Shown in pieces: positions 6,200-14,591 of a stretch of DNA of 64,000 nucleotides. The translations under genes were made by a program, and so were the position numbers. Where the stretch lies: the NCBI GenBank assembly GCA_033721915.1, contig JAWWAC010000011.1:1-64000 (forward strand), written 5' to 3'. Each line of letters begins with the position of its first letter. Position 1 is the first letter of the stretch. The DNA is from REBR01 sp033721915 (GTDB lineage Bacteria; Pseudomonadota; Gammaproteobacteria; Pseudomonadales; Oleiphilaceae). The notes under the pieces are model-generated. The model searched no databases and was not told the DNA's origin. It saw only the letters and a program-made list of their open reading frames with translations.

Positions 6200-8287
6200 T
6201 TAACCGGCGTTGCCGGAGGGCAGCAGGCCGATGTCGGCGACCTGCAGGAACAGCTGGCGCACGCGCTGGAGCAGGGCCAGTCGGTTGCGTTTCAGGGCCG
6301 GGTCTTCGGCCATGACCATGACCTGGTCGAAGAAGCGGTCGATGGGCTGTTGCAGTTCGGCCAGTGAGCGCAGACCCTGGTCGTAGTCGCCCTGGTCGAA
6401 CAGGGGCTGCACTTTCTGCTCCTGTTGTTCCAGTGCCTGGTAAAGGGCCTTCTCCGGGGCCTCCTGCAAGGCGTCCGGGTGGACGCTGAGGGTCTCCGGG
6501 GTGTCGGACTGCTTGGCCAGGATGTTGGCCACCCGCTTGTTGGCGGCGGCCAGTGCCTGGGCTTCCGGCAGCTGGCGGAAGCTGTTGACGGCTTCCACGC
6601 GCTGGTGGAAGTCCAGTGGTCTGGTGGGGCGACGTGCGTGCACGGCCAGGTAAACCTCGGCGGGGATGCCCTGCTCTTCGTAGATGGCCCGGAAACGCTC
6701 CAGCAGGTAGTCCACCACCTTGTCCACGGTGTCGGTCTGGGTGAGGCAGTCGAAGCCGGCCTCGGCCCAGCGGCACAGTGTGTCCAGGTCCAGCGGCAGC
6801 TGGCGTTCCACCAGGATGCGCAGCACCCCCAGTGCGGAGCGGCGCAGTGCGAAGGGGTCCCGGGTACCGGTGGGGGGCTGGTTGATGCCGAACAGGCCCA
6901 CCAGCGAGTCCAGCCGGTCCGCCAGTGCCAGTGCGGCGCCGGTGTCGGTGATGGGCAGCTGGTCGCCGGCGAAACGGGGCAGATACTGCTCGTTCATGGC
7001 CAGTGCCAGCTCTTCCGGCTCGCCGTCGTGGCGTGCGTAGTACTGGCCCATGGTGCCCTGCAGGTCGGTGAACTCCAGCACCATTTCAGTGACCAGGTCG
7101 GTCTTGGCCAGCATGGCGGCGCGGCGTGCCAGCGGGGCGTCAGTGCCCAGGGCATCGGCGATCTTCTCCGCCAGTGCGGCCACCCGCTCGCTCTTGTCGT
7201 GGATGCTGCCCAGTGTTTTCTGGAAGACGATGGGCCTGAGCTGTTCCACCCGGTTGGCCAGTGGGGTCTTCAGGTCCGTCTCGTAGAAAAAGGCGGCGTC
7301 CGCCAGTCTCGGACGGATGACCTTTTCGTTGCCCTCGATCACCGCCTGCGGGTCCTTGCTGTCGATATTGGCCACGGTGATGAAGTGGGGCAGCATGCGC
7401 CCTTCCTTGTCCAGCACGTGGAAGTACTTCTGGTGCTCCTTCATGGAGGAGACCAGTGCCTCGGCGGGCACCTGCAGGAAGCGCTCCTCGAACTGGCCCA
7501 GCAGTGGCACGGGCCACTCGTTCAGGGCGGTGACCTCGTCCAGCAGGTCCGGGTCGATGACCGCCTCGCCGCCGGTCTTCTCACGGGCCAGTGCCTGGAC
7601 CCCTTCCCGGATCAGTTCACGGCGCCTGGCGAAGTCCGCCAGCACAAAGCCCTGCTGCTCCAGCACCAGTTCGTAGTCCGCCGGTGTGGAGATCATCAGT
7701 GCCTGTGGGTTGTGAAAGCGGTGGCCACGGGTCTCGTGTCCGGCGCTGCGGCCGAGGATCTCGCAGGGGACCACCTGGGGGCCGAACAGCATCAGCACCC
7801 AGTGCACCGGGCACACAAACTCCTCACGGGAGGCGCCCCAGCGCATGCGCTTGGGGATGGGCAGTCCGTTGAGTGACTCCCGCACGATCTCAGGCAGCAG
7901 CTCAACGGTGTCACGGCCTTTTTCCAGGCCCCGGTACACCAGCCAGGCGCCCTTGTCCGTCTCCATGGTGTCCAGCTGGTCCGGTGTCACCCCCAGTGAG
8001 CCGGCAAAGCCCTGCAGTGCCTTGGTGGGGTTGCCGGCGTCATCGAAGGCGGCCTTGACGGCAGGGCCGCGTTTTTCAAAGGGCTTGTCCGGCTGGGCAT
8101 CGCTCAGGCCCTCCACCCGCACGGCCAGTCGCCGTGGTGCGGCAAAGGCCCTGACCGCGCCGAATTCCAGCCCTGCCTGCTTAAGGCGTTGTTCAATGCC
8201 GTCGGTGAAGGCGGCGGACAGGCCGGTCAGCGCCTTGGGTGGCAGCTCTTCGGTGCCGATTTCTACCAGAAAATCCTGGGCGCTCAT
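6200..8287 (-). CDS. glyS: Glycine--tRNA ligase beta subunit
   Basis: The large subunit of the bacterial alpha2-beta2 glycyl-tRNA synthetase, 695 aa, the usual length (about 690). The N-terminus MSAQDFLVEIGTEELPPKAL is diagnostic. It binds tRNA-Gly and works with GlyQ, encoded immediately upstream; the ATG at 8287 overlaps the glyQ stop as ATGA. An in-frame upstream ATG at 8335 lies inside glyQ and is rejected. The C-terminal anticodon-binding part (VADIGLLPSGNAG end) is intact. Confidence 0.98.
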   Translation of the reverse strand: MSAQDFLVEIGTEELPPKALTGLSAAFTDGIEQRLKQAGLEFGAVRAFAAPRRLAVRVEGLSDAQPDKPFEKRGPAVKAAFDDAGNPTKALQGFAGSLGVTPDQLDTMETDKGAWLVYRGLEKGRDTVELLPEIVRESLNGLPIPKRMRWGASREEFVCPVHWVLMLFGPQVVPCEILGRSAGHETRGHRFHNPQALMISTPADYELVLEQQGFVLADFARRRELIREGVQALAREKTGGEAVIDPDLLDEVTALNEWPVPLLGQFEERFLQVPAEALVSSMKEHQKYFHVLDKEGRMLPHFITVANIDSKDPQAVIEGNEKVIRPRLADAAFFYETDLKTPLANRVEQLRPIVFQKTLGSIHDKSERVAALAEKIADALGTDAPLARRAAMLAKTDLVTEMVLEFTDLQGTMGQYYARHDGEPEELALAMNEQYLPRFAGDQLPITDTGAALALADRLDSLVGLFGINQPPTGTRDPFALRRSALGVLRILVERQLPLDLDTLCRWAEAGFDCLTQTDTVDKVVDYLLERFRAIYEEQGIPAEVYLAVHARRPTRPLDFHQRVEAVNSFRQLPEAQALAAANKRVANILAKQSDTPETLSVHPDALQEAPEKALYQALEQQEQKVQPLFDQGDYDQGLRSLAELQQPIDRFFDQVMVMAEDPALKRNRLALLQRVRQLFLQVADIGLLPSGNAG

Positions 8288-9255
8288 GAGGCCTCCCCTT
8301 TTGTGTTGTCGGCTTTCTCCAGTGCCGCCAGGCACTCCTTGCGCAGCGCTTCATCGGCCATGGGGAAGCCCAGCTCACGTCGCCGCTCGTGGTAAGCGCC
8401 GGCCACGGCGCGGGCCAGTGTGCGCACACGGAGGATAAAACGCTGGCGCTCGGTGACGGAAATGGCGTGGCGGGCGTCCAGCAGGTTGAAGGTGTGGCTG
8501 GCCTTGAGCACCTGCTCGTAGGCGGGCAGTGGCAGGTTGATGTCGATCAGCCGCTGGCTTTCCCGCTCGTACTCGTCAAAGGCCTTGAAGAGGAAGTCGG
8601 TGTTGGCCTGCTCGAAGTTGTAGGCGGACATTTCCACCTCGTTCTGGTGGAAGACGTCGCCGTAGGTGACGTCACCGTCCGGGTCACGGGTCCAGACCAG
8701 GTCGTAGACGCTGTCCACCCCCTGCAGGTACATGGCGATGCGCTCAAGACCATAGGTGAGCTCACCGGTGACCGGGTAGCACTCGATGCCCCCCACCTGC
8801 TGGAAGTAGGTGAACTGGGTCACCTCCATGCCGTTGAGCCAGATCTCCCAGCCCAGTCCCCAGGCGCCCAGTGTGGGGGACTCCCAGTTGTCTTCCACAA
8901 AGCGGATGTCGTGCACCAGCGGGTCCAGTCCCAGTGCCCGCAGTGAGTCCAGGTACAGCTCCTGGATGTCGTCCGGTGAGGGCTTGAGTACCACCTGGAA
9001 CTGGTAATAGTGCTGCAGGCGGTTGGGGTTCTCGCCGTAGCGGCCGTCCGTTGGGCGGCGGCTGGGCTGCACATAGGCGGACTTCCAGCGCTCGGGGCCG
9101 ATGGCCCGCAGGAAGGTGGCCGGGTGGAAGGTGCCGGCCCCCACTTCCATGTCCAGCGGTTGCAAAACGACGCAGCCCTTGTCGGCCCAGTATTGTTGCA
9201 GGGCCAGTATCAGGCCCTGAAAGGTGGTGATGTCGGGTTTCGCCAGCTCTGTCAC
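8284..9255 (-). CDS. glyQ: Glycine--tRNA ligase alpha subunit
   Basis: Catalytic alpha subunit of glycyl-tRNA synthetase (class II). About 323 aa if the GTG at 9255 (VTELAKPDITTFQGL) is used, which follows AGGTGA by 5 nt; the longer reading frame to 9339 starts in unrelated sequence. Highly conserved blocks are visible: GCVVLQPLDMEVGAGTFHPA, AYVQPSRRPTDGRYGENPNR and YFQQVGGIECYPV. It forms an operon with glyS and is transcribed away from the acyltransferase gene on the other strand. Confidence 0.97.
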   Translation of the reverse strand: MTELAKPDITTFQGLILALQQYWADKGCVVLQPLDMEVGAGTFHPATFLRAIGPERWKSAYVQPSRRPTDGRYGENPNRLQHYYQFQVVLKPSPDDIQELYLDSLRALGLDPLVHDIRFVEDNWESPTLGAWGLGWEIWLNGMEVTQFTYFQQVGGIECYPVTGELTYGLERIAMYLQGVDSVYDLVWTRDPDGDVTYGDVFHQNEVEMSAYNFEQANTDFLFKAFDEYERESQRLIDINLPLPAYEQVLKASHTFNLLDARHAISVTERQRFILRVRTLARAVAGAYHERRRELGFPMADEALRKECLAALEKADNTKGEAS

Positions 9256-9362
9256 GGGGGTCACCTGGTGCTGTTGGGGTCGAGGGGGCGCACAGCGCCT
9301 CCTGCATTCGAGTAAGCGGCGTATTATACTCCCCTGCACCGAAAGTTTCGAAGTTGGGATTT

Positions 9363-10268
9363 ATGAAAGCACTGCGAATGGTTCTGATAAGGGCCGGCCT
9401 GTCCGGGTTCAGCCGACTGCCCTTTGCCTGGGGACAGGCACTGGGGGCCTTTTTCGGGCGTCTGGCCTGGTGGTTCGGCGGGCGCTCACGGCAGGTCACG
9501 GAGGCCAATCTGGCCGTTGCCTTTCCAGAGCAGACACCGCAGCAGCGCCGTGCCCTGGCGCACCGCAGCCTGGCGGAGACAGGGCGCACCGTGGCGGAGA
9601 TTGCCTATATGTGGGAGCGGCCCGTCCCACAGTGCCTGTCCCTGATCCGCGAGGTGGACGGGCAGCACTGGGTGGATGAGGCCAGGGAGGCCGGTACCGG
9701 CCTGTTGCTGCTGGCCCCTCACCTGGGCAACTGGGAGCTGACGGGTCTGTATTTTGCCGAGCACTTCAGTATGGCGGCCCTGTACAGCCCGCCCAACCTG
9801 CCAGAGATGGAGGCCTATATGTCACGGGTGCGTGGCCGCTCCGGCTCCGAGCTGGTGCGGGCCGACCGGCGCGGTGTACTGCGGCTGTTCACCCTGCTGC
9901 GCAACGGCGGCGTGGTGGGCATACTGCCGGACCAGAACCCCCAGCCGGAGGGCGGCGAGTTTGCCCCCTTCTTTGGCATCGAGATCCTCACCATGAAGCT
10001 GGCTTCCAGGCTGGTGAACAAGACCGGGGCCCGGGGGCTGATTACCTGGGCCGAGCGGCTGCCCGGCGGCCAGGGCTTCCGGCTGTTGATCCGCCCGGTG
10101 GATGAGCGGGTCTACAGCGAGGACCTGGCCACCTCCGTGGCCGGGGTCAATGCCAGTGTGGAACAGGCGGTGCGCACCGCCCCCGCCCAGTACCAGTGGG
10201 AGTACAAGCGCTTCAAACGCCGCCCCGCCGGGCAGCCCCATGTCTATGACAAGGGGCGCGTCTGTTAG
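9363..10268 (+). CDS. Lipid A biosynthesis acyltransferase (LpxL/HtrB family)
   Basis: Inner-membrane acyltransferase of 301 aa that adds a secondary acyl chain to lipid A. The catalytic HX4E motif is HLGNWE near residue 115, and the family block GVVGILPDQNPQPEGGEFAPFFG follows. The start is the ATG at 9363 (MKALRMV) rather than an in-frame TTG at 9354. The N-terminal residues include a hydrophobic anchor with WGQALGAFFGRLAWWFGG. It sits next to glyQ, as in Pseudomonas; LpxL versus LpxM specificity cannot be told from sequence alone. Confidence 0.92.
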   Translation: MKALRMVLIRAGLSGFSRLPFAWGQALGAFFGRLAWWFGGRSRQVTEANLAVAFPEQTPQQRRALAHRSLAETGRTVAEIAYMWERPVPQCLSLIREVDGQHWVDEAREAGTGLLLLAPHLGNWELTGLYFAEHFSMAALYSPPNLPEMEAYMSRVRGRSGSELVRADRRGVLRLFTLLRNGGVVGILPDQNPQPEGGEFAPFFGIEILTMKLASRLVNKTGARGLITWAERLPGGQGFRLLIRPVDERVYSEDLATSVAGVNASVEQAVRTAPAQYQWEYKRFKRRPAGQPHVYDKGRVC

Positions 10269-10350
10269 CCCATTAGGCAGCTAATGATCTTTGTCTTATG
10301 ATGACTCCATTGCGCTGAACAACAAAAAAACGCGTTCCGGGAGTCCCGTC

Positions 10351-11616
10351 ATGAACCTTGTGCTCTACGCCATTCCGGCTTTTGTGGTGCTGTTGCTGAT
10401 TGAGCTGTACGCGGATTACCGCTGCCGTACCGGCTACTACCGCACCAACGATGCCATTGCCTCACTCAGCACTGGCATACTGAACCAGACCATGGGTTTC
10501 GCCACCAAATTTGCCGGTTTTCTGGCCTATATCAGTCTCTGGCAGCTGCTGCCCCACCCGGAACTGGCCATGAACCCCTGGCTGTGGGTGGCGGCCTTTG
10601 TCATCTACGACTTCTGCTATTACTGGAAACACCGCTGCCAGCACCAGATCAATGTGCTCTGGGGCATTCATGTGGTGCATCACCAGAGTGAGGAGTACAA
10701 CCTCACCACAGCACTGCGTCAGCCCTTTAACGGCTTTCTTGTCGGTGCCCTGTTCTATCTGCCGATGCTGTTTATGGGGTTTCCGCCGGAGGTGGTGATC
10801 ACCGTCGGTTCACTGAACCTGATCTACCAGTACTGGGTGCATACCCGTTTTATCGGCCATCTCGGGCTGTTTGAGTGGTTTTTTGTCACGCCCATGAACC
10901 ACCGGGTGCACCACGCCATCAACGACCCCTATATTGACAAGAACTTCGGCGGTGTCTTCATCCTCTGGGACCGGCTCTTTGGCACCTACCAGGCGGAGCT
11001 TGAAGAGGAACCCTGCGCCTACGGGGTGCGCAAGCCACTGCACAGCTGGAACCCCTTCTTTGCCAACTGGCATGTGCACTGGCAGCTGTTGCAGGACGCC
11101 TGGCACGCACGGCGCTGGCGGGACAAGCTGCGACTGTGGTTCATGCCCACCGGCTGGCGCCCCGAGGATGTGGCACGGGACTACCCGCTGCCCCGCTGCC
11201 TGCCAGAGACCCAGCGCAAGTACGACAAGGCACCGGCCGGACCACTGGTGGCGGCGGTGGTGGCGCTGCATCTGCTGCTGATGGGCTATACCCTGTGGTT
11301 TCTGTTTGTGGCCATGAACGAATCCTTCGCCACCTCGGCACTGCACTTTATCCCACTGGGTGGCGGGCTCTGGATGAATGCTCGCCTGCTCGATCAGCGC
11401 TCCGGCGCCGCTCCCATGGCGGTGCTGTTCTGGTTGGGTTGTGCCGCTCTGCCCTGGCTGGAGGGTGTCTGGCACGGCAGTAGCTGGCTGCTGCCGACGG
11501 GGGCCACTGTGCTGATCGCCGCCGTGGTGGCGGCGGGTCTGTTGCTGGCCATGGTGCTCGGCACGGCCAGGGAGCCCGCAAAGGCACCTGCTGGCGGGGC
11601 GCCGGCCGGGGATTAA
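10351..11616 (+). CDS. Fatty acid hydroxylase / sterol desaturase family membrane protein
   Basis: A 421-aa di-iron membrane oxygenase. The three histidine boxes are present: HRCQH (box 1), HVVHH (box 2) and HRVHH (box 3), between hydrophobic helices. The C-terminal third has about four more predicted membrane spans, which is longer than the minimal family domain. The ATG at 10351 (MNLVLYAIPAF) with GGGAG upstream is chosen over a TTG at 10291. Substrate unknown; bacterial members hydroxylate lipids, sterol-like compounds or ether lipids. Its end overlaps the convergent lipoprotein gene by 4 nt. Confidence 0.9.
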   Translation: MNLVLYAIPAFVVLLLIELYADYRCRTGYYRTNDAIASLSTGILNQTMGFATKFAGFLAYISLWQLLPHPELAMNPWLWVAAFVIYDFCYYWKHRCQHQINVLWGIHVVHHQSEEYNLTTALRQPFNGFLVGALFYLPMLFMGFPPEVVITVGSLNLIYQYWVHTRFIGHLGLFEWFFVTPMNHRVHHAINDPYIDKNFGGVFILWDRLFGTYQAELEEEPCAYGVRKPLHSWNPFFANWHVHWQLLQDAWHARRWRDKLRLWFMPTGWRPEDVARDYPLPRCLPETQRKYDKAPAGPLVAAVVALHLLLMGYTLWFLFVAMNESFATSALHFIPLGGGLWMNARLLDQRSGAAPMAVLFWLGCAALPWLEGVWHGSSWLLPTGATVLIAAVVAAGLLLAMVLGTAREPAKAPAGGAPAGD

Positions 11617-12635
11617 AGCCTGTCGGTCAGGTCGAAGGGGCCTGCGGGCAGGGGGTTGCCATCCGAGTCCTGTGCCCCGTCCAGAAGGTTGAACAGGTCG
11701 CAGCTGGCCAGGTCCATGCGAAAGCCGGCCCGGTTGTCACTGCCCTCACTGAACAGCCTGATACGGCCGCCGCCGGCGCCACGGTTGTCCGGGCAGTTGG
11801 TGCCTCCGGAGGTAACCCAGCCGCTGTTGTCATCCACTTCCATGTCCATGCTGCCCAAGCGGCCCTCGTGGATCAGCCGCTCATTGCGGCTGGGGTCATT
11901 CTGCACCTCCACACTCAGAAGCCGCCACTGGCGGTCATTGCCTGCCAGCAGGGTATCCAGTGCCATCAGGCGCTGGCTGCCGTCGTCGTTCAGTGTGCTC
12001 AGTCCTGTCAGTGAGTAATCGCTGTTGCGCCATTGCACGCTTAAGCGGCTGATGCGCACCTCCCGGCTGGCGGGCTGCTGGTTGCCAAAGCTGTCCGTGC
12101 CGGCGCTGCGGCCATCCTGCCATTGCAGGGTTCCCTCAAGGCGATAGGGGTGGTTGTCGCTGCGGGCCACCCCCTGCACGCAGAAGTCATTGAACGTCAC
12201 AAGGCCCTCCTCGCCATCATTCTCCAGGCTGACGGCGCTTTCACTGCCGCAGTTGAACGCGTTGCTGCCAAAGGCCGACAGAACTTCCCGGGTCTGGAAC
12301 GGTCTGTCCTGTTCGTGGCGGATCACCAGCTCACGCACCAGGTTGTCCAGGCTGCGCAGCACATTCTGCATATGCCAGAGTCTGTAAGCGCTGACCGACA
12401 GGGTCAGTGCGTCTTCCTTACCGGTGATGACGGCGGTGTCGGTTTCCCCGTCGTAGACCCCTTCAAAGTCCGGAAAGTCCGCCAGTGTGGGGGAGCGGTC
12501 GCCATCGTTGTTGCTGTCTTCTTCCGGCGGGCTGGCGTTGAGCAGGCCTTCGGTAATGGGGTTTTCCTCACAGCCACTGGTCATCAGGGTGATGGCCAGC
12601 AGGCAGCAAAGGGTCGGCAGTGGCGGATGCTTCAT
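11613..12635 (-). CDS. Putative lipoprotein of unknown function
   Basis: A 340-aa protein with a signal peptide MKHPPLPTLCCLLAITLMTS and cysteine at about residue 22 (TSGC), which suggests lipidation although the lipobox is not ideal. After the Cys comes an acidic, Asp/Asn/Glu-rich linker (PPEEDSNNDGDRSP), then a beta-rich region without a family I recognise; scattered cysteines could form disulfides. The start at 12635 is chosen because it gives the signal peptide; the reading frame stays open upstream to 12956. The lipoprotein at 54899-55957 shares its style (acidic linker after the Cys) but no clear homology. Confidence 0.7.
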   Translation of the reverse strand: MKHPPLPTLCCLLAITLMTSGCEENPITEGLLNASPPEEDSNNDGDRSPTLADFPDFEGVYDGETDTAVITGKEDALTLSVSAYRLWHMQNVLRSLDNLVRELVIRHEQDRPFQTREVLSAFGSNAFNCGSESAVSLENDGEEGLVTFNDFCVQGVARSDNHPYRLEGTLQWQDGRSAGTDSFGNQQPASREVRISRLSVQWRNSDYSLTGLSTLNDDGSQRLMALDTLLAGNDRQWRLLSVEVQNDPSRNERLIHEGRLGSMDMEVDDNSGWVTSGGTNCPDNRGAGGGRIRLFSEGSDNRAGFRMDLASCDLFNLLDGAQDSDGNPLPAGPFDLTDRL

Positions 12636-12816
12636 GGGGGTGTCCGTCGGGTGGTTTTCATCTATGCTGAACAGACTATCGCTGTCAGGCACTGTTATCC
12701 AGTGACTGTTCCGGAGCGGCCTGTCATGCCTTTCACCCACGAGCGTCATCACGCCAGCCGCTGGTACGGAACAGGGCCTTTTGCATTTAAGCCGATGCTG
12801 CCACTGGCAATGGGCC

Positions 12817-13075
12817 ATGCTGATGGCCGTGTTGGTCGCGGTCGGGGGGACCTGTGCTGATGGATGAGCGGGTGGCGGAGTACGAGCTGGCGAGAATGGA
12901 CCCGGCCATGGCCGGGCAGATCGAGAGGGTGCCTGGCGGGCTGGAGGCCCGCTCATTGCACCTGATGTTCTCGGACCGCAAATCGGACAGTGAGGCGCTG
13001 CGGGACCGCTTCAACCAGGGGCTGCAGGCCCTGAAGGAAAGCGGTGAGCGGGAGGCGTTGCGCAGAATCCACTGA
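12817..13075 (+). pseudogene. Remnant of a family 3 solute-binding protein gene
   Basis: Residues encoded from 12854 to 13075 (LMDERVAEYELARM, then LHLMFSDRKSDSEALRDRFN and QGLQALKESGE) look like the last 70 residues of a periplasmic amino-acid-type binding protein (SBP_bac_3). Just upstream, in another frame (12817-12867), a short signal-peptide-like stretch MLMAVLVAVGGTCADG occurs. The simplest reading is a binding-protein gene that lost its middle about 170 codons plus a frameshift. It could instead be a small unrelated ORF; the match is by pattern only. Confidence 0.45.
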
Positions 13076-13096
13076 GTCTGTGCCCTGGGCCAACCC

Positions 13097-14545
13097 TCAG
13101 CGGCGCCAGAACTCCGGAGAGAACAGCACCAGCAGGGTGAAGATCTCCAGACGCCCCAGCACCATGGCGGCCATGCCCACCACCTTGGACACATCGTTGA
13201 CATCCTGGAAGGTGCTGGAGACCTGCCCCAGCCCCGGCCCCAGGTTGGTGATGGTGGCCGCCACCGCCGTCCAGGCGGATACCTGGTCCATGCCCATGGC
13301 CAGGTTGATCAGCAGCATCAGCACAAACACCACCATGTACATGGAGAAAAACCCCCACACCGCCTGCAGCACCCGGTCCGATACCGGGCGGTTGCCCAGC
13401 TTGATGGGGATGATGGCGTTGGGGTGCAGCAGGCGGCGGATTTCCCGGGAGCCCTGGCGGTAAATCAGCAGTATGCGGATCACCTTCATGCCGCCACCGG
13501 TGGAGTTGGCGCAACCCCCCATAAAGGCCATCAGGATCAGCATCACCGGCAGCATGCCCGGCCAGGCGGCAAAGTCACTGGTGGTAAAGCCTGCGGTGGT
13601 GGCAATGGACAGTACCTGGAACATGCCCTTGGTGACGGCGGTGAAGGGGTCCATGGTGCGGCTGATGATCAGCACCAGCACCACCAGGATCACCGCCACC
13701 AGCATCACCGCCGTGTAGAAGCGGAACTCCGGGTCCTTGAGGTAGTGGTAGACGCTTTTCTGCCGCCAGCTGAGAAAGTGCAGGGCGAAGTTCACGCCGC
13801 TGAGGAACAGGAAGAAGCTGCCGATGACCTCGATCAGGCGGCTGTCAAAATGGCCGATACTGGCGTCGTAGGTGGAAAAGCCGCCAATGGCCACGGTGGA
13901 GAAGCTGTGCCCCACCGCATCGAACCAGTTCATGCCGGCGGCGAAATAGGACAGGGCGCAGGCCACGGTCAGGCCCACATAGATGTACCACAGGGCCTTG
14001 GCCGTTTCGGCAATGCGGGGGGTGAGCTTGTTGTCCTTCACCGGCCCGGGCACCTCCGCCCGGTACAGCTGCATGCCACCAATGCCCAGCATGGGCAGTA
14101 TGGCCACCGCCAGTACGATGATGCCGATGCCGCCGAACCACTGCAGCTGCTGTCGGTACCAGAGGATGGACTCGGGCAGTGTCTCCAGCCCCGTGAGCAC
14201 CGTGGCACCGGTGGTGGTCAGCCCGGAGAAGGCCTCGAACAGGGCGTCGATGTAGCGCATCTCCGGCACACTGCTGAGGAAAAAGGGCACCGAGCCGGCC
14301 AGGCTGAGCACAATCCAGAACAGGGAGGTGATCAGAAAGCCGTCGCGGATGCGCAGGTCCTGTGAGTTGTGCCGTACCGGCAGCCACAGCAGTGCCCCGA
14401 GCAGGAAGTTGATGGCAAAGCCCTCCAGGAACGGCAGCACCTGACCGTCGCTGTAGATCAGCGAGATCAGCACCGGCGGCAGCATGGTGAAGCTGAACAG
14501 CATCATCAGCAGGCCGAGGATCTTGGCGATAACGGCGTAACGCAT
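13097..14545 (-). CDS. trkH: Trk K+ uptake system, membrane subunit TrkH
   Basis: A 482-aa potassium channel-like subunit of the Trk system with the expected multi-span topology. Conserved pore-loop regions are visible, for example FEAFSGLTTTGATVLTG, GFSTYDASIGHF, IATTAGFTTSDF and MGGCANSTGGGMKVIR. It works with the cytoplasmic gate TrkA, whose gene lies 46 nt upstream on the same strand, so the two are probably one operon. Confidence 0.97.
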   Translation of the reverse strand: MRYAVIAKILGLLMMLFSFTMLPPVLISLIYSDGQVLPFLEGFAINFLLGALLWLPVRHNSQDLRIRDGFLITSLFWIVLSLAGSVPFFLSSVPEMRYIDALFEAFSGLTTTGATVLTGLETLPESILWYRQQLQWFGGIGIIVLAVAILPMLGIGGMQLYRAEVPGPVKDNKLTPRIAETAKALWYIYVGLTVACALSYFAAGMNWFDAVGHSFSTVAIGGFSTYDASIGHFDSRLIEVIGSFFLFLSGVNFALHFLSWRQKSVYHYLKDPEFRFYTAVMLVAVILVVLVLIISRTMDPFTAVTKGMFQVLSIATTAGFTTSDFAAWPGMLPVMLILMAFMGGCANSTGGGMKVIRILLIYRQGSREIRRLLHPNAIIPIKLGNRPVSDRVLQAVWGFFSMYMVVFVLMLLINLAMGMDQVSAWTAVAATITNLGPGLGQVSSTFQDVNDVSKVVGMAAMVLGRLEIFTLLVLFSPEFWRR

Positions 14546-14591
14546 GGTTCGTCTCTGTGCGCGTTGGTCAGTGGCCCCGGGGCCGCTCCGG

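Noticed and set aside
6425..7876. A 483-codon plus-strand open frame opposite glyS
   Set aside because: Antisense shadow of a well-conserved gene in GC-rich DNA; His/Gln/Val-rich product without any domain.
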